64,000 bases of DNA from Cellulomonas alba (GCF_030362835.1 NZ_JAUCGQ010000002.1:248001-312000); one strand, 5' to 3'. Shown: positions 25,408 through 33,755, counted from the first letter of the stretch. Translations and numbers: made by a program. Notes: generated by a model not told the origin, from the letters alone.

Positions 25408-25451
25408 TGACCCGAGGTCGTTACCTCGGGTCACTATTCGGAATCCCGAGG
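25408..25451 (+). terminator. Overlapping alternative hairpins between the SDR and exporter genes
   Basis: A perfect 11-bp inverted repeat (arms TGACCCGAGGT and ACCTCGGGTCA, loop CGTT) covers 25408-25433. Its right arm core CCTCGGG (25424-25430) can instead pair with a third copy CCCGAGG (25445-25451). No T-run follows. It could terminate the SDR transcript, or be an operator or attenuator for the exporter. Confidence 0.55.
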
Positions 25452-25471
25452 CGCGTGTCGGAGGCGCTTCG

Positions 25472-25477
25472 TAGGGT
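25472..25477 (+). promoter_or_regulatory. Candidate -10 element of the exporter operon
   Basis: TAGGGT, 6 nt before the GTG of the first ABC exporter gene. Confidence 0.5.
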
Positions 25478-25483
25478 GGTCGG

Positions 25484-27541
25484 GTGCCCTCTGCAACACC
25501 CCCTCCGCCGCGCCCGTCCGTCGTCCCGTCCGAGGGGCTCGCGACGAGCGCGGGAGCGGGCCAGGCCCCCCGCACGTCGGGCGGTCGTGGCGCGGAGCGC
25601 GACGAGTCCGCGACGCGGACGCTGCTGCGGCTCGTCGAGTGGGCGCGGCCGGCGGTCCCGCGCATCGTGACCGGCGGGTTCACCGCGCTCGGGGCGAGCC
25701 TGCTCGCGCTCGCGGTGCCGCAGGTCCTCCGCTGGATCGTCAACGGCCCGATCCTCACCGACGGCTCGTCGCAGGCCGTCGTCGCCGGCGCACTCCTCGT
25801 GCTCGCGCTCGGCGTGCTCGAGGCGTTCTTCGTCTGGTGCCGCCGCGCCCTCGTCGCGACGCCCGGCACCACGGTCGAGCGCGACATGCGCGTCCGGCTG
25901 TTCCGCCACCTGCTCGACCTCCCGGTCGAGTTCCACGACCGCTGGGCCGGCGGCCAGCTGCTCTCGCGCGCGATGTCGGACCTCGGCGCGATCCGGCGCT
26001 GGCTCGTGTTCGGCCTCGTGATGCTGCTGGTCAGCGCCACGACCGCGGTCGTCGGCGTCGTGCTGATGTTCGTCACGAGCTGGGTGCTCGCGCTCGTCTA
26101 CGTCGCCGGCGCGGTCCCCATGGTGTGGCTGAGCTTCCGCTTCCGGCAGGACTACAAGGTCGCGGCGCGCCGCGCCCGCGAGCAGACCGGAGACCTGGCG
26201 ACGGCCGTCGAGGAGTCGGTGCACGGCATCCGCGTCCTCAAGGCGTTCGGGCGCGGGGACGACGCGCTCGACGACTTCGTGCGCCAGGCCGACGAGCTGC
26301 GCGAGACCGAGATCGACAAGGCGCGCACGCTGTCGCGCGTCTCGTTCGCGCTCGGCGCGATCCCCGAGGCGATCCTCGCGGTCGCACTCGCGGTCGGCGT
26401 GCCGCTGACGGCCCACGGCCACCTGTCCGTCGGCGCGCTCGTCGCCTTCTTCGCGACCGCCGCCGTGGTCAACAACCCCGTCGAGCGGCTGGGCCAGCTG
26501 CTCGCGATGACGCTCGACGCGAAGGCGTCCACCGACCGGTTCCTGCAGGTGATGGACACGGCGTCGACCGTCACCGACCCGCTCGAGCCGCACGCGTTGC
26601 CGCCGGCGCCCGGGGCCGGCTCGACGGTCGAGCTGCGCGGCGTGCGGTTCGCGCACCGGTCGACGCGCGGCTCGTCGGAGGTGCTGTCCGGCGTCGACCT
26701 CGTGCTCGAGCCCGGCACCACCACGGCGCTCGTCGGTCTCACCGGCAGCGGCAAGACGACGCTGCTGCAGCTCGTCCCGCGGCTGTACGACGTGACCGGC
26801 GGCGCGGTGACGATCGACGGCGTCGACGTGCGCGACCTGACGCGTCACGACCTGCGGCGCGCGGTCGCCGTCGCGTTCGAGGACCCGATCCTGTTCTCCG
26901 CGTCGGTGCGCGAGAACGTGCTGCTCGGCACCGACGACCTCACCGGGGCCGAGGCGGACGCCCGGGTCGAGGAGGCGCTCGAGGTGGCGAGCGCGGGCTT
27001 CGTGCGCCGCCTGCCGCAGGGCCTCGCGACCGTGATCGGCGAGGAGGGGCTCAGCCTGTCCGGCGGCCAGCGGCAGCGCGTCGCGCTCGCCCGCGCGATC
27101 GCCACCCGACCGCGCGTGCTCGTGCTCGACGACCCGCTCTCGGCGCTGGACGTCACGACCGAGGCCGTCGTCACCCGGCGGCTGCGCGAGGTCCTGCGCG
27201 GCACGACGTCGCTCGTCGTCGCCCACCGGCCCTCGACCGTCGCGCTCGCGGACCGGGTCGCGGTGCTCGAGGACGGGCGGATCACGGGCGTCGGCACGCA
27301 CGAGGACCTGCTCGCGAACCACCCGCACTACCGCTTCGTGCTCACCGCGCTCGCTGCCCACGCGCCCGGCGACGGGGTCGAGGAGCGCGGCGACGAGGAC
27401 GGCGTCGACGGGCCCCCGGGCGGCCCGCCCGGCGCGCGGGCCCAGCGCGCTCCGCGCGACGCCGCCGACGACGCGACGGGCGCGCGCACCGGCCGCCACG
27501 ACTCCGGCCGCGCCGGCGTCACCCCGGGAGGTGCTCGATGA
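25484..27541 (+). CDS. ABC exporter half-transporter, subunit with degenerate ATPase site
   Basis: The 685-residue protein has a six-helix type IV exporter domain (about 45-350) and a nucleotide-binding domain (about 375-620). Walker A is GLTGSGKTT and the signature is LSGGQRQR. Walker B is VLVLDDPLSALD, with Asp where the catalytic Glu belongs, while the H-loop (AHRPSTV) is kept. This Glu-to-Asp change marks the non-hydrolytic site of heterodimeric exporters such as LmrC or TM287. The tail after residue 620 is long, Gly/Pro/Arg/Asp-rich and probably disordered. The stop overlaps the start of the partner gene (ATGA). Substrate is unknown; export of drugs or lipids is typical for the class. 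Confidence 0.9.
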   Translation: MPSATPPPPRPSVVPSEGLATSAGAGQAPRTSGGRGAERDESATRTLLRLVEWARPAVPRIVTGGFTALGASLLALAVPQVLRWIVNGPILTDGSSQAVVAGALLVLALGVLEAFFVWCRRALVATPGTTVERDMRVRLFRHLLDLPVEFHDRWAGGQLLSRAMSDLGAIRRWLVFGLVMLLVSATTAVVGVVLMFVTSWVLALVYVAGAVPMVWLSFRFRQDYKVAARRAREQTGDLATAVEESVHGIRVLKAFGRGDDALDDFVRQADELRETEIDKARTLSRVSFALGAIPEAILAVALAVGVPLTAHGHLSVGALVAFFATAAVVNNPVERLGQLLAMTLDAKASTDRFLQVMDTASTVTDPLEPHALPPAPGAGSTVELRGVRFAHRSTRGSSEVLSGVDLVLEPGTTTALVGLTGSGKTTLLQLVPRLYDVTGGAVTIDGVDVRDLTRHDLRRAVAVAFEDPILFSASVRENVLLGTDDLTGAEADARVEEALEVASAGFVRRLPQGLATVIGEEGLSLSGGQRQRVALARAIATRPRVLVLDDPLSALDVTTEAVVTRRLREVLRGTTSLVVAHRPSTVALADRVAVLEDGRITGVGTHEDLLANHPHYRFVLTALAAHAPGDGVEERGDEDGVDGPPGGPPGARAQRAPRDAADDATGARTGRHDSGRAGVTPGGAR

Positions 27542-29355
27542 GCGCCCTGCAGCCCGAGTTCCGCGACCGGCCCGCCGACCGTGCGGAGTCGCGCGCGATC
27601 CGCAGCCGCTCGATGCGCCTGCTCGGGTCGCTCCTGTCGCCGGTCGCCGCGGCGACGTGGCTGACCGTGGCCCTGGTCGTGCTGTCGCAGGTCGCCGCCG
27701 TGGCCGGCCCGGCCTTCGTGGCGTACGGCGTCGACCACGCGCTACCCGCGTTGCAGGGCGGCGACAGCGGGCCGCTCGTGCTCGCCGCGGGGGCGTACCT
27801 CGTCACCGCGCTCGCGGGCGGCCTGCTCACCGCGTGGACCGTGCGGCTCGCGGCGCGCGTCAGCCAGGCGATCCTGCTCGACGTCCGCAGCCGCGTCTTC
27901 CGCCACACCCAGCGGCTCAGCCTCGAGTTCCACGAGAGCTACACGTCGGGCCGGATCATCTCGCGGCAGACGTCTGACGTCGACGCGCTGCGCGAGCTGC
28001 TCGACGGCGGCATCACGACGCTCGCGCAGGGTGTGCTCGCCATGGTGTTCACCGCCGTCGGGCTCGTGCTGCTCGACTGGCGCAGCGGCCTCGTGCTCCT
28101 GATCGCGGTCGTGCCCGGCATCGTGCTGACGCGCTGGTTCCAGGTCCGCTCGCAGCACCAGTACCGGCTCAGCCGAACCGCCGCGGCGCGCGTCATCATC
28201 CGCTTCGTCGAGACGATGACCGGCATCCGCGCCGTCCAGGCGTTCCGTCGCGAGCGCCAGGTCTCCGAGGTCTACGACGACCTCGCGGAGGACTACCGGC
28301 GCACGAACGCCGAGGCGATCCGGCTCAACGGCGTGTTCGACACGGGTCTCACGCTGATCGGCAACGTGACGGTCGCGACCGTCCTGCTCATCGGCGGCCT
28401 GCGGGCGCTGCACGGCGAGCTCGCGGTCGGCGTGCTGATCGCCGCCGTGCTCTACGCCCGGCGGTTCTTCCAGCCGCTCGCGCAGATCGGCATGTTCTAC
28501 AACGCGTTCCAGTCCGCGGCCGCTGCTCTCGAGAAGCTCGCGGCGCTGCTCGCCGAGGAGCCCACGGTGCCGGACCCGGTGCGGCCGGTGCACCTGCGTG
28601 CCCCGCGCGCCGACGTCAGGTTCGAGGGCGTCGAGTTCGGCTACGGGACCGGCCCGACAGTGCTGCCGCACGTCGAGCTGCACCTGCCCGCGGGGCAGAC
28701 CGTCGCGCTCGTCGGCGAGACGGGCGCGGGCAAGTCGACCGTCGCGAAGCTGCTTGCCCGGTTCTACGACGTGCGCCAGGGCGCGGTGCGGATCGACGGC
28801 CTCGACGTGCGCGACATCGACCCGGTCGACCTGCGGCGGGCCGTCGTCATGGTCACGCAGGAGGCGTACCTGTTCTCCGGCTCGGTGGGCGCGAACATCG
28901 CCCTGGGCCGTCCGGGTGCGACTCCGGAGGAGATCGAGGCGGCGGCGCGCGCGGTCGGCGTGCACGACGTCATCGCCGCGATGCCGGACGGCTACGACAC
29001 CGAGGTCGACAAGCGCGGCACGCGGCTGTCGGCCGGCCAGCGGCAGCTCGTGTCCTTCGCGCGCGCGTTCCTCGCCGACCCGGCGCTGCTGATCCTCGAC
29101 GAGGCGACGAGCTCGCTCGACGTCCCCGGCGAGGCGCTCGTGCAGCACGGCCTGCGCACCCTGCTCGCGGGCCGGACGGCGGTCGTCATCGCGCACCGCC
29201 TCTCGACGGTGATGGGTGCCGACCGGGTGCTCGTCGTGGACGGCGGGCGGGTCGTCGAGGACGGCACGCCGGCGCAGCTGGTCGAGCGCGGCGGCCTGTT
29301 CGCGGCGCTGCACGCCGACTGGCAGCGCTCGCTGGGCGCGACCGCCGGCGCCTGA
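27538..29355 (+). CDS. ABC exporter half-transporter, subunit with canonical ATPase site
   Basis: The 605-residue partner has a six-helix membrane domain (about 30-330) and a nucleotide-binding domain with Walker A GETGAGKST, Q-loop VTQEAYLFSGS, Walker B LLILDEATSSLD with the catalytic Glu, and H-loop IAHRLSTV. Its signature motif reads LSAGQRQ where its partner has LSGGQRQ; in heterodimers the altered signature faces the partner's degenerate site. It is translationally coupled to the first subunit, so equal production is expected. It ends near the convergent TipA-like regulator gene, with a hairpin between. Confidence 0.92.
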   Translation: MSALQPEFRDRPADRAESRAIRSRSMRLLGSLLSPVAAATWLTVALVVLSQVAAVAGPAFVAYGVDHALPALQGGDSGPLVLAAGAYLVTALAGGLLTAWTVRLAARVSQAILLDVRSRVFRHTQRLSLEFHESYTSGRIISRQTSDVDALRELLDGGITTLAQGVLAMVFTAVGLVLLDWRSGLVLLIAVVPGIVLTRWFQVRSQHQYRLSRTAAARVIIRFVETMTGIRAVQAFRRERQVSEVYDDLAEDYRRTNAEAIRLNGVFDTGLTLIGNVTVATVLLIGGLRALHGELAVGVLIAAVLYARRFFQPLAQIGMFYNAFQSAAAALEKLAALLAEEPTVPDPVRPVHLRAPRADVRFEGVEFGYGTGPTVLPHVELHLPAGQTVALVGETGAGKSTVAKLLARFYDVRQGAVRIDGLDVRDIDPVDLRRAVVMVTQEAYLFSGSVGANIALGRPGATPEEIEAAARAVGVHDVIAAMPDGYDTEVDKRGTRLSAGQRQLVSFARAFLADPALLILDEATSSLDVPGEALVQHGLRTLLAGRTAVVIAHRLSTVMGADRVLVVDGGRVVEDGTPAQLVERGGLFAALHADWQRSLGATAGA

Positions 29356-29409
29356 CGCGGCCGGGCGGCCGCCTGACGCGGCCGTCCGGCCGCCGCCGCC
29401 CGGGCCCGA

Positions 29410-29444
29410 CGCGGCCGGGGGAGGCAGGCCCCACCCCGGCCGCG
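29410..29444 (+). terminator. Bidirectional terminator-like hairpin
   Basis: A perfect 11-bp stem (CGCGGCCGGGG / CCCCGGCCGCG) with a 13-nt loop sits between convergent genes. A smaller GCGGCCG/CGGCCGC hairpin lies just before it at 29376-29391. No T-tract. Confidence 0.6.
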
Positions 29445-29448
29445 GCGA

Positions 29449-30207
29449 TCAGCGGTTGGCCGCGACCCACGCCCGGATCGCGTCCCGGACGAACGTCGCC
29501 TTCTCGGCCGTCTCGTACGCGCTCCGGAACCGGTCGTCCGCCACGTACATGTCGGCCAGGCCGAGCAGGTACCCGGCTGCAGGCGTCCCGTCGTCGTCGC
29601 GCGGCGTGCCCGGCACCGACCGCAGCCAGTCGACGTGCCGCTGCGCGAGCGCCTGCGCCTCGTCGGAGGTCGGGTCGAGGCCCGCTCCCGCGGCGGCGGA
29701 CCAGGCGTTCGTGAGGTCCGCGGCGCGCGCCTTCCACGCGGCCTGCTCGCCGGCGTCCATCGACGTCCACCAGTCGTTCGACGCCCGGTAGGCGTCCGCG
29801 CCCCAGCGCTGCTCGACCTCCTCGCGGTACTGCGTGTGGTCGAACCCGTCGAACATGTCCTCGGCCATGAGCCCTGCCCCTTCCTCTCGTGCGGTGATCG
29901 TGCGTTCCACGGAGGCGACGAGCCGGTCGAGCCGCCGCGACTCGGCCCGCAGGTGCTCGAGATGACGACGCAGGGCCGCCGTCTCGTCGTCGTGCGCCTC
30001 GAGGGCGCGAGCGATCTCCGGCAGGCCGAGGCCGAGCTCGCGCAGCAGCAGGATCCGCTGCAGCCGCACGAGCGCGTCCTCGTCGTACCAGCGGTACCCG
30101 TTGTTCCCCACGCGGCTCGGGGTGAGCAGCCCGACGGCCTGGTAGTGCCGCAGGGTCCGGCTCGTGGTGCCCGTCAGCCGGGCGACCTCCTGGATCGACG
30201 CCTCCAT
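29449..30207 (-). CDS. MerR-family regulator with TipAS-like ligand domain
   Basis: The 252-residue protein has a MerR winged helix (residues 4-72: IQEVARLTGTTSRTLRHYQAVGLLTPSRVGNNGYRWYDEDALVRLQRILLLRELGL), a dimerizing helix, and a C-terminal domain resembling TipAS (EDMFDGFDHTQYREEVEQRWG ... WWTSM). TipAS domains bind structurally varied antibiotics and trigger promoter activation. Its own promoter has the MerR arrangement, so autoregulation is likely. It is convergent with the heterodimeric exporter operon, an arrangement compatible with drug-induced export, though I see no copy of its operator ahead of that operon. The ATG at 30207 has no ribosome site and lies 7 nt from a -10 element. 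Confidence 0.88.
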   Translation of the reverse strand: MEASIQEVARLTGTTSRTLRHYQAVGLLTPSRVGNNGYRWYDEDALVRLQRILLLRELGLGLPEIARALEAHDDETAALRRHLEHLRAESRRLDRLVASVERTITAREEGAGLMAEDMFDGFDHTQYREEVEQRWGADAYRASNDWWTSMDAGEQAAWKARAADLTNAWSAAAGAGLDPTSDEAQALAQRHVDWLRSVPGTPRDDDGTPAAGYLLGLADMYVADDRFRSAYETAEKATFVRDAIRAWVAANR

Positions 30208-30214
30208 GCCGACC

Positions 30215-30245
30215 ACGGTAGAAGTTGACGCGGCGTCAACGTCAA
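30215..30245 (-). promoter_or_regulatory. MerR-type promoter with operator dyad in a 19-bp spacer
   Basis: On the minus strand TTGACG (30245-30240) and TACCGT (30220-30215) are separated by 19 bp, the long spacing typical of MerR-activated promoters. The spacer holds a perfect dyad GTTGACG-CGG-CGTCAAC (30224-30240). Confidence 0.65.
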
Positions 30246-30262
30246 GCGCGCGCCCCCAAGCG

Positions 30263-30925
30263 TCACACCGCGAGGCGCAGCTGCTCCAGCACCGCGCGCG
30301 CGAGCTCGGCCGGCGAGTCGACCAGCGCGACCGCCCCGGCGTCGTCGAGCTCGCCCGGCAACGCGTACCCCCACGTCACGCCGATCGTCGGGACGCCGTG
30401 CACCTGCGCGCCCTCGACGTCGTGCTCGCGGTCGCCGACCATCACGACCGCCGACGGCGGCTCGGCGAGCGACGCGAGCGCCTCGCCGATCACGGCGGCC
30501 TTGTTCGAGGTCGACTCGTCGAGCGGAGCGCCGAAGACGCCGTCCACGAGCTCGGCCAGGCCGAAGTCGGCGCACAGCGGGCGCGCCCACACGGCGGGCT
30601 TCGACGTCGCGATCAGCAGCTGGAGGCCCGCGGCGCGCAGGGCACGCAGCGCGTCGGGGATGCCGTCGAACACGCGGGTGTCGTGCAGCGCGCCGGCCTC
30701 GAGCGCGGCGCGGTAGGCGTCGACCGCGGCGTCCATCAGGTCGGCCGGCACACCGTGCCGCGCGAACGAGTCGGTGATCGGCGGACCGGCGAACGTGCGG
30801 AGCTCGGCGTCGGTCGGCAGCGGCAGGCCGGTGGCGCGGTACGCGGCGGTCGCGGCCGTCACGACGCCCGCGATCGAGTCCATCAGCGTGCCGTCGAGGT
30901 CGAGCAGGACGAGGGGCCGAGTCAT
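30263..30925 (-). CDS. HAD-superfamily phosphatase (Gph-like), copy 1
   Basis: The 220-residue HAD hydrolase has motif I LLDLDGTLMD, motif II ATSKP, motif III Lys in the TSNKAAV region and motif IV MVGDREHDVEGA, all intact. A helical cap between residues 15 and 80 puts it in subclass I, like phosphoglycolate phosphatases. It is a clear relative of the HAD protein at 32792-33460, with long identical stretches (VLLDLDGTL, VDGVFGAP, MVGDREHD). The two flank a family 9 glycosidase. The substrate is unknown. CAGACT lies 6 nt before the ATG. Confidence 0.87.
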   Translation of the reverse strand: MTRPLVLLDLDGTLMDSIAGVVTAATAAYRATGLPLPTDAELRTFAGPPITDSFARHGVPADLMDAAVDAYRAALEAGALHDTRVFDGIPDALRALRAAGLQLLIATSKPAVWARPLCADFGLAELVDGVFGAPLDESTSNKAAVIGEALASLAEPPSAVVMVGDREHDVEGAQVHGVPTIGVTWGYALPGELDDAGAVALVDSPAELARAVLEQLRLAV

Positions 30926-30931
30926 CCCACC

Positions 30932-30937
30932 AGTCTG
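30932..30937 (-). promoter_or_regulatory. Candidate -10 element of HAD copy 1
   Basis: CAGACT on the minus strand, 6 nt from the ATG. Confidence 0.4.
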
Positions 30938-31007
30938 CCGCCGCGCCGGCGATGCTCATGACACGCTGTGCCCGGCCCGCCCGGAGCCACCCCTCGACAG
31001 GAGCACC

Positions 31008-32723
31008 ATGACGCCGCGTGTCCGTGTGAACCAGCTCGGCTACCTCGCGACGGGTCCGCTGCGCGCGACGCTCGTGACGGACGCGACCCGGCCCGTGCCG
31101 TGGCGCCTCGAGCGTGCGGGCGCGCTGGTCGCGCAGGGCGGGTCGACCCCGCGCGGCCACGACCCGTCCGCGGGGCTCGACGTCCACGTCCTCGACGTCC
31201 CCACGCCCGCGCCGGGCACGGGCTACCGCCTGGCGGCCGACGGCGACACGAGCGACGAGTTCGCGGTCGGCGACGACCTGTACGCGGGGCTCGCCGACGA
31301 CGCGCTGCGGTTCTTCCACCTCCAGCGCAGCGGCGTCGAGATCGGGCCGGACGTCGCGGGCCCCGCCTACGCCCGGCCCGCGGGCCACCGGGGCGCGCAC
31401 CCGAACCGCGGCGACACCGCGGTCCCGTGCCTCCCCGCGGGCCACGCCGTGACGCCCGACGGTGTCGACCTCTACGAGGGCTGGACCGACTCGCACGTGC
31501 TCGACGTGAGCGGCGGCTGGTACGACGCGGGCGACCAGGGCAAGTACGTGGTCAACGGCGGCATCGCGGTCGCCCAGCTGCTCGCCGTCGCGGAGCGGCT
31601 CGCGCGTCGCGGCCGGGCCGACTCGCCGTTCGCCCGGCGGGTCCGCGCCGAGGCTCGCTGGGAGCTCGAGTGGTTGCTGCGCATGCAGGTCCCGGCCGGC
31701 CACCGCCACGCGGGGATGGCGCACCACAAGGTCGTCGACGAGCGCTGGACGCCGCTGCCCACGCTGCCGCATCTCGACCCGCAGCCGCGCTACCTGCACC
31801 GCCCGTCGACCGCCGCGACGCTCAACCTGGCCGCGGCGGCCGCGCAGGGCGCGCGCGTCCTGGCGACCGACGACCCCGATCTCGCGCAGCGCCTGCTCGC
31901 CGCGGCCCGCGTGGCGTACGCGGCCGCTCTCGAGACGCCGGACCTGCTGGCTCCGGACACCAACGCGCTCGCCGACGCGGGCGGCGGCCCCTACGACGAC
32001 ACCGACGTCGACGACGAGCGCGGGTGGGCCGCCGCCGAGCTGCTGCTCACGACCGGCGAGGCCGCGTACGCGGAGGACCTGCGCGGCAACCCGTGGTTCG
32101 TCGGCGGTACCCGCGACCCGTGGGCGGTGCTCGACTGGCAGTGGACGGGCGCCCTCCCGCTGATGCAGCTCGCGCTCGCGCCGGGCGTCCCGGCGCTCCC
32201 GGAGCAGGACGCCGTGCGTGCGGCGGTCGCGCAGGCCGCTGACCGGTGGCTCGCGGCGCAGCGCGCGCAGCCGTTCGGGCACCCGTACGCGCCACCGGAC
32301 GGCCGCTACGCGTGGGGCTCGAACGGTCGCCTCCTGACGAACCTCACGGTGCTCGCCGCCGCGTACGACGTGACGCGCGACCCGCGGTACCGCGACGGCG
32401 TCGCGGAGGGGATCGACTACCTCCTGGGGCGCAACGCGCTCGGCCTGTCCTACGTCACGGGCTACGGCACGAGGTACGCCGCGCACCAGCACAGCCGCTG
32501 GTACGCGCACCAGCTCGACCCGAGGCTGCCGCCACCCCCGCCCGGCACGGTCGCGGGCGGCCCGAACTCGGACGTGCCCGACCCGGTCGCTGCGCCGCTC
32601 TCGGGCCGCGCGGCGCAGCTCTGCTACGTCGACGACATCGGCTCGTACGGCACCAACGAGCTGACGATCAACTGGAACGCGCCGCTCGTGCAGGTCGCCG
32701 CGTTCCTCGTCGATCCGGGCTGA
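31008..32723 (+). CDS. Glycoside hydrolase family 9 enzyme without signal peptide
   Basis: The 571-residue protein has an N-terminal Ig-like cellulase domain (about 3-85, opening TPRVRVNQLGYLATGP) followed by an (alpha/alpha)6 GH9 catalytic domain. The catalytic aspartates lie in GGWYDAGDQGKYVVNGG (about 170-185), the GH9 His signature region is RYAAHQHSRWYAHQ, and the proton-donor Glu is in YGTNELTINWNAPLV near the C-terminus. Family members cut cellulose or cello-oligosaccharides. It starts directly with the Ig-like domain and has no signal peptide, linker or carbohydrate-binding module, so it probably acts in the cytoplasm on imported oligosaccharides. The ATG has GGAG 5 nt upstream. Start could not be moved upstream to gain a signal sequence. 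Confidence 0.9.
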   Translation: MTPRVRVNQLGYLATGPLRATLVTDATRPVPWRLERAGALVAQGGSTPRGHDPSAGLDVHVLDVPTPAPGTGYRLAADGDTSDEFAVGDDLYAGLADDALRFFHLQRSGVEIGPDVAGPAYARPAGHRGAHPNRGDTAVPCLPAGHAVTPDGVDLYEGWTDSHVLDVSGGWYDAGDQGKYVVNGGIAVAQLLAVAERLARRGRADSPFARRVRAEARWELEWLLRMQVPAGHRHAGMAHHKVVDERWTPLPTLPHLDPQPRYLHRPSTAATLNLAAAAAQGARVLATDDPDLAQRLLAAARVAYAAALETPDLLAPDTNALADAGGGPYDDTDVDDERGWAAAELLLTTGEAAYAEDLRGNPWFVGGTRDPWAVLDWQWTGALPLMQLALAPGVPALPEQDAVRAAVAQAADRWLAAQRAQPFGHPYAPPDGRYAWGSNGRLLTNLTVLAAAYDVTRDPRYRDGVAEGIDYLLGRNALGLSYVTGYGTRYAAHQHSRWYAHQLDPRLPPPPPGTVAGGPNSDVPDPVAAPLSGRAAQLCYVDDIGSYGTNELTINWNAPLVQVAAFLVDPG

Positions 32724-32791
32724 GACGGGGCGCCCGCCCTGGCGAGCCAGGTGGCGGCGCGGCTGTGCAAGCACGCGCCGACAGAGGTCCG

Positions 32792-33460
32792 TCAGTCCGT
32801 CAGCCCGACGAGCCGGCGCACCGTCGCGACCAGCGCCGACGGCGAGTCGACCACCTCGACGGCCCCGGCCCGCTCGAGCTCACCGTGGCCCGCGTAGCCC
32901 CACGAGACGCCGACGCACCGCAGCCCGTGCGCCGCCGCGCCGGCCGCGTCGTGCTCGCGGTCCCCGACCATCACGGTCGTGCCGCGCGACCAGTCGCCGA
33001 TCGCCGCGAGCGCCGCGGCGATCACGTCCGCCTTCGTCGAGGGCACGTCGTCGGGCGGCGCCCCGAACACGCCGTCCACGAGCACGTCGAGCCCGAACCG
33101 GGCGCAGATCGGCTCGGCGTAGACCTGCGGCTTCGACGTCGCGACCACCAGCCGGCACCCGTCGGCCCGCAGCCGGCGCAGCGCCTCGGGGATGCCGTCG
33201 AACACCGCGTTGTCGTACATCCCGCCCGCGACGAACGCCGCGCGGTACGCCGTCACCGCGTCCCGCACCCGGTCGGCCGGCACGCCGTGCGCGCGGAACG
33301 AGTCGGCGATCGGCGGCCCGACGAACGTCCGGAGCTCGGCCGCGGTCGGCACCGGCAGGCCGAGCGTCCGGAAGGCGTCGGCCGCGCACGCGAAGATCCC
33401 CGGTCCGGAGTCGGTGAGCGTGCCGTCGAGGTCGAGCAGGACGAGGGGAGCGGCGGCCAC
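32792..33460 (-). CDS. HAD-superfamily phosphatase (Gph-like), copy 2
   Basis: The 222-residue protein is paralogous to the HAD protein at 30263-30925 and has the same motifs: LLDLDGTLTD, VATSKP, the STKADV Lys and MVGDREHDAAGA. By eye more than half of residues are identical, which suggests a local duplication now separated by the GH9 gene. The GTG at 33460 is picked because GACAAT lies 6 nt upstream on its strand and the conserved N-terminus begins there; the frame remains open further upstream. It is divergent from the T-box leader of ileS. Confidence 0.85.
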   Translation of the reverse strand: MAAAPLVLLDLDGTLTDSGPGIFACAADAFRTLGLPVPTAAELRTFVGPPIADSFRAHGVPADRVRDAVTAYRAAFVAGGMYDNAVFDGIPEALRRLRADGCRLVVATSKPQVYAEPICARFGLDVLVDGVFGAPPDDVPSTKADVIAAALAAIGDWSRGTTVMVGDREHDAAGAAAHGLRCVGVSWGYAGHGELERAGAVEVVDSPSALVATVRRLVGLTD

Positions 33461-33466
33461 GCCGGC

Positions 33467-33472
33467 ATTGTC
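33467..33472 (-). promoter_or_regulatory. Candidate -10 element of HAD copy 2
   Basis: GACAAT on the minus strand, 6 nt from the GTG chosen as start. Confidence 0.45.
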
Positions 33473-33532
33473 GACCACCGGCCCGCGCCGCCGCTGCGGC
33501 GTCCGAGCAGGCGGGACGGTCGCGCGGCCCGG

Positions 33533-33538
33533 TAGCAT
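33533..33538 (+). promoter_or_regulatory. Candidate -10 element of the ileS T-box transcript
   Basis: TAGCAT just ahead of the T-box structure would start the RNA near 33545. Confidence 0.4.
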
Positions 33539-33544
33539 GGCACC

Positions 33545-33750
33545 CACAGGCGTCGACCCGGCCATCACCGGCGAGCCTCCGGAAGAACAGGGCGCGAGCC
33601 CCCAGTAGAACCGGACGGGGCAGGCCCGTCACAGCCGCAGGCGAGTGGTCGGGCCCCGGTCCGGCAAGCGAGGTGGTACCGCGGCGTTCGCGTCGTCCTC
33701 GTGGACCGTGCCGTGCGCATCCGTCCGCGGGTGCCGATCACAGGAGCGAC
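33545..33750 (+). ncRNA. T-box riboswitch controlling ileS (translational type)
   Basis: The conserved T-box core AGGTGGTACCGCG is at 33671-33683 and includes the UGGU bulge that pairs with the uncharged tRNA acceptor end. An ATC isoleucine codon at 33564-33566 (context GGCCATCACCGG) is the likely specifier. Only about 100 nt separate the two, consistent with the ultrashort stem I described for actinobacterial ileS T-boxes. The T-box is followed by the AGGAG ribosome site (about 33741-33745), not a T-run, so uncharged tRNA-Ile probably frees the ribosome site. Confidence 0.88.
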
Positions 33751-33755
33751 CGCCA

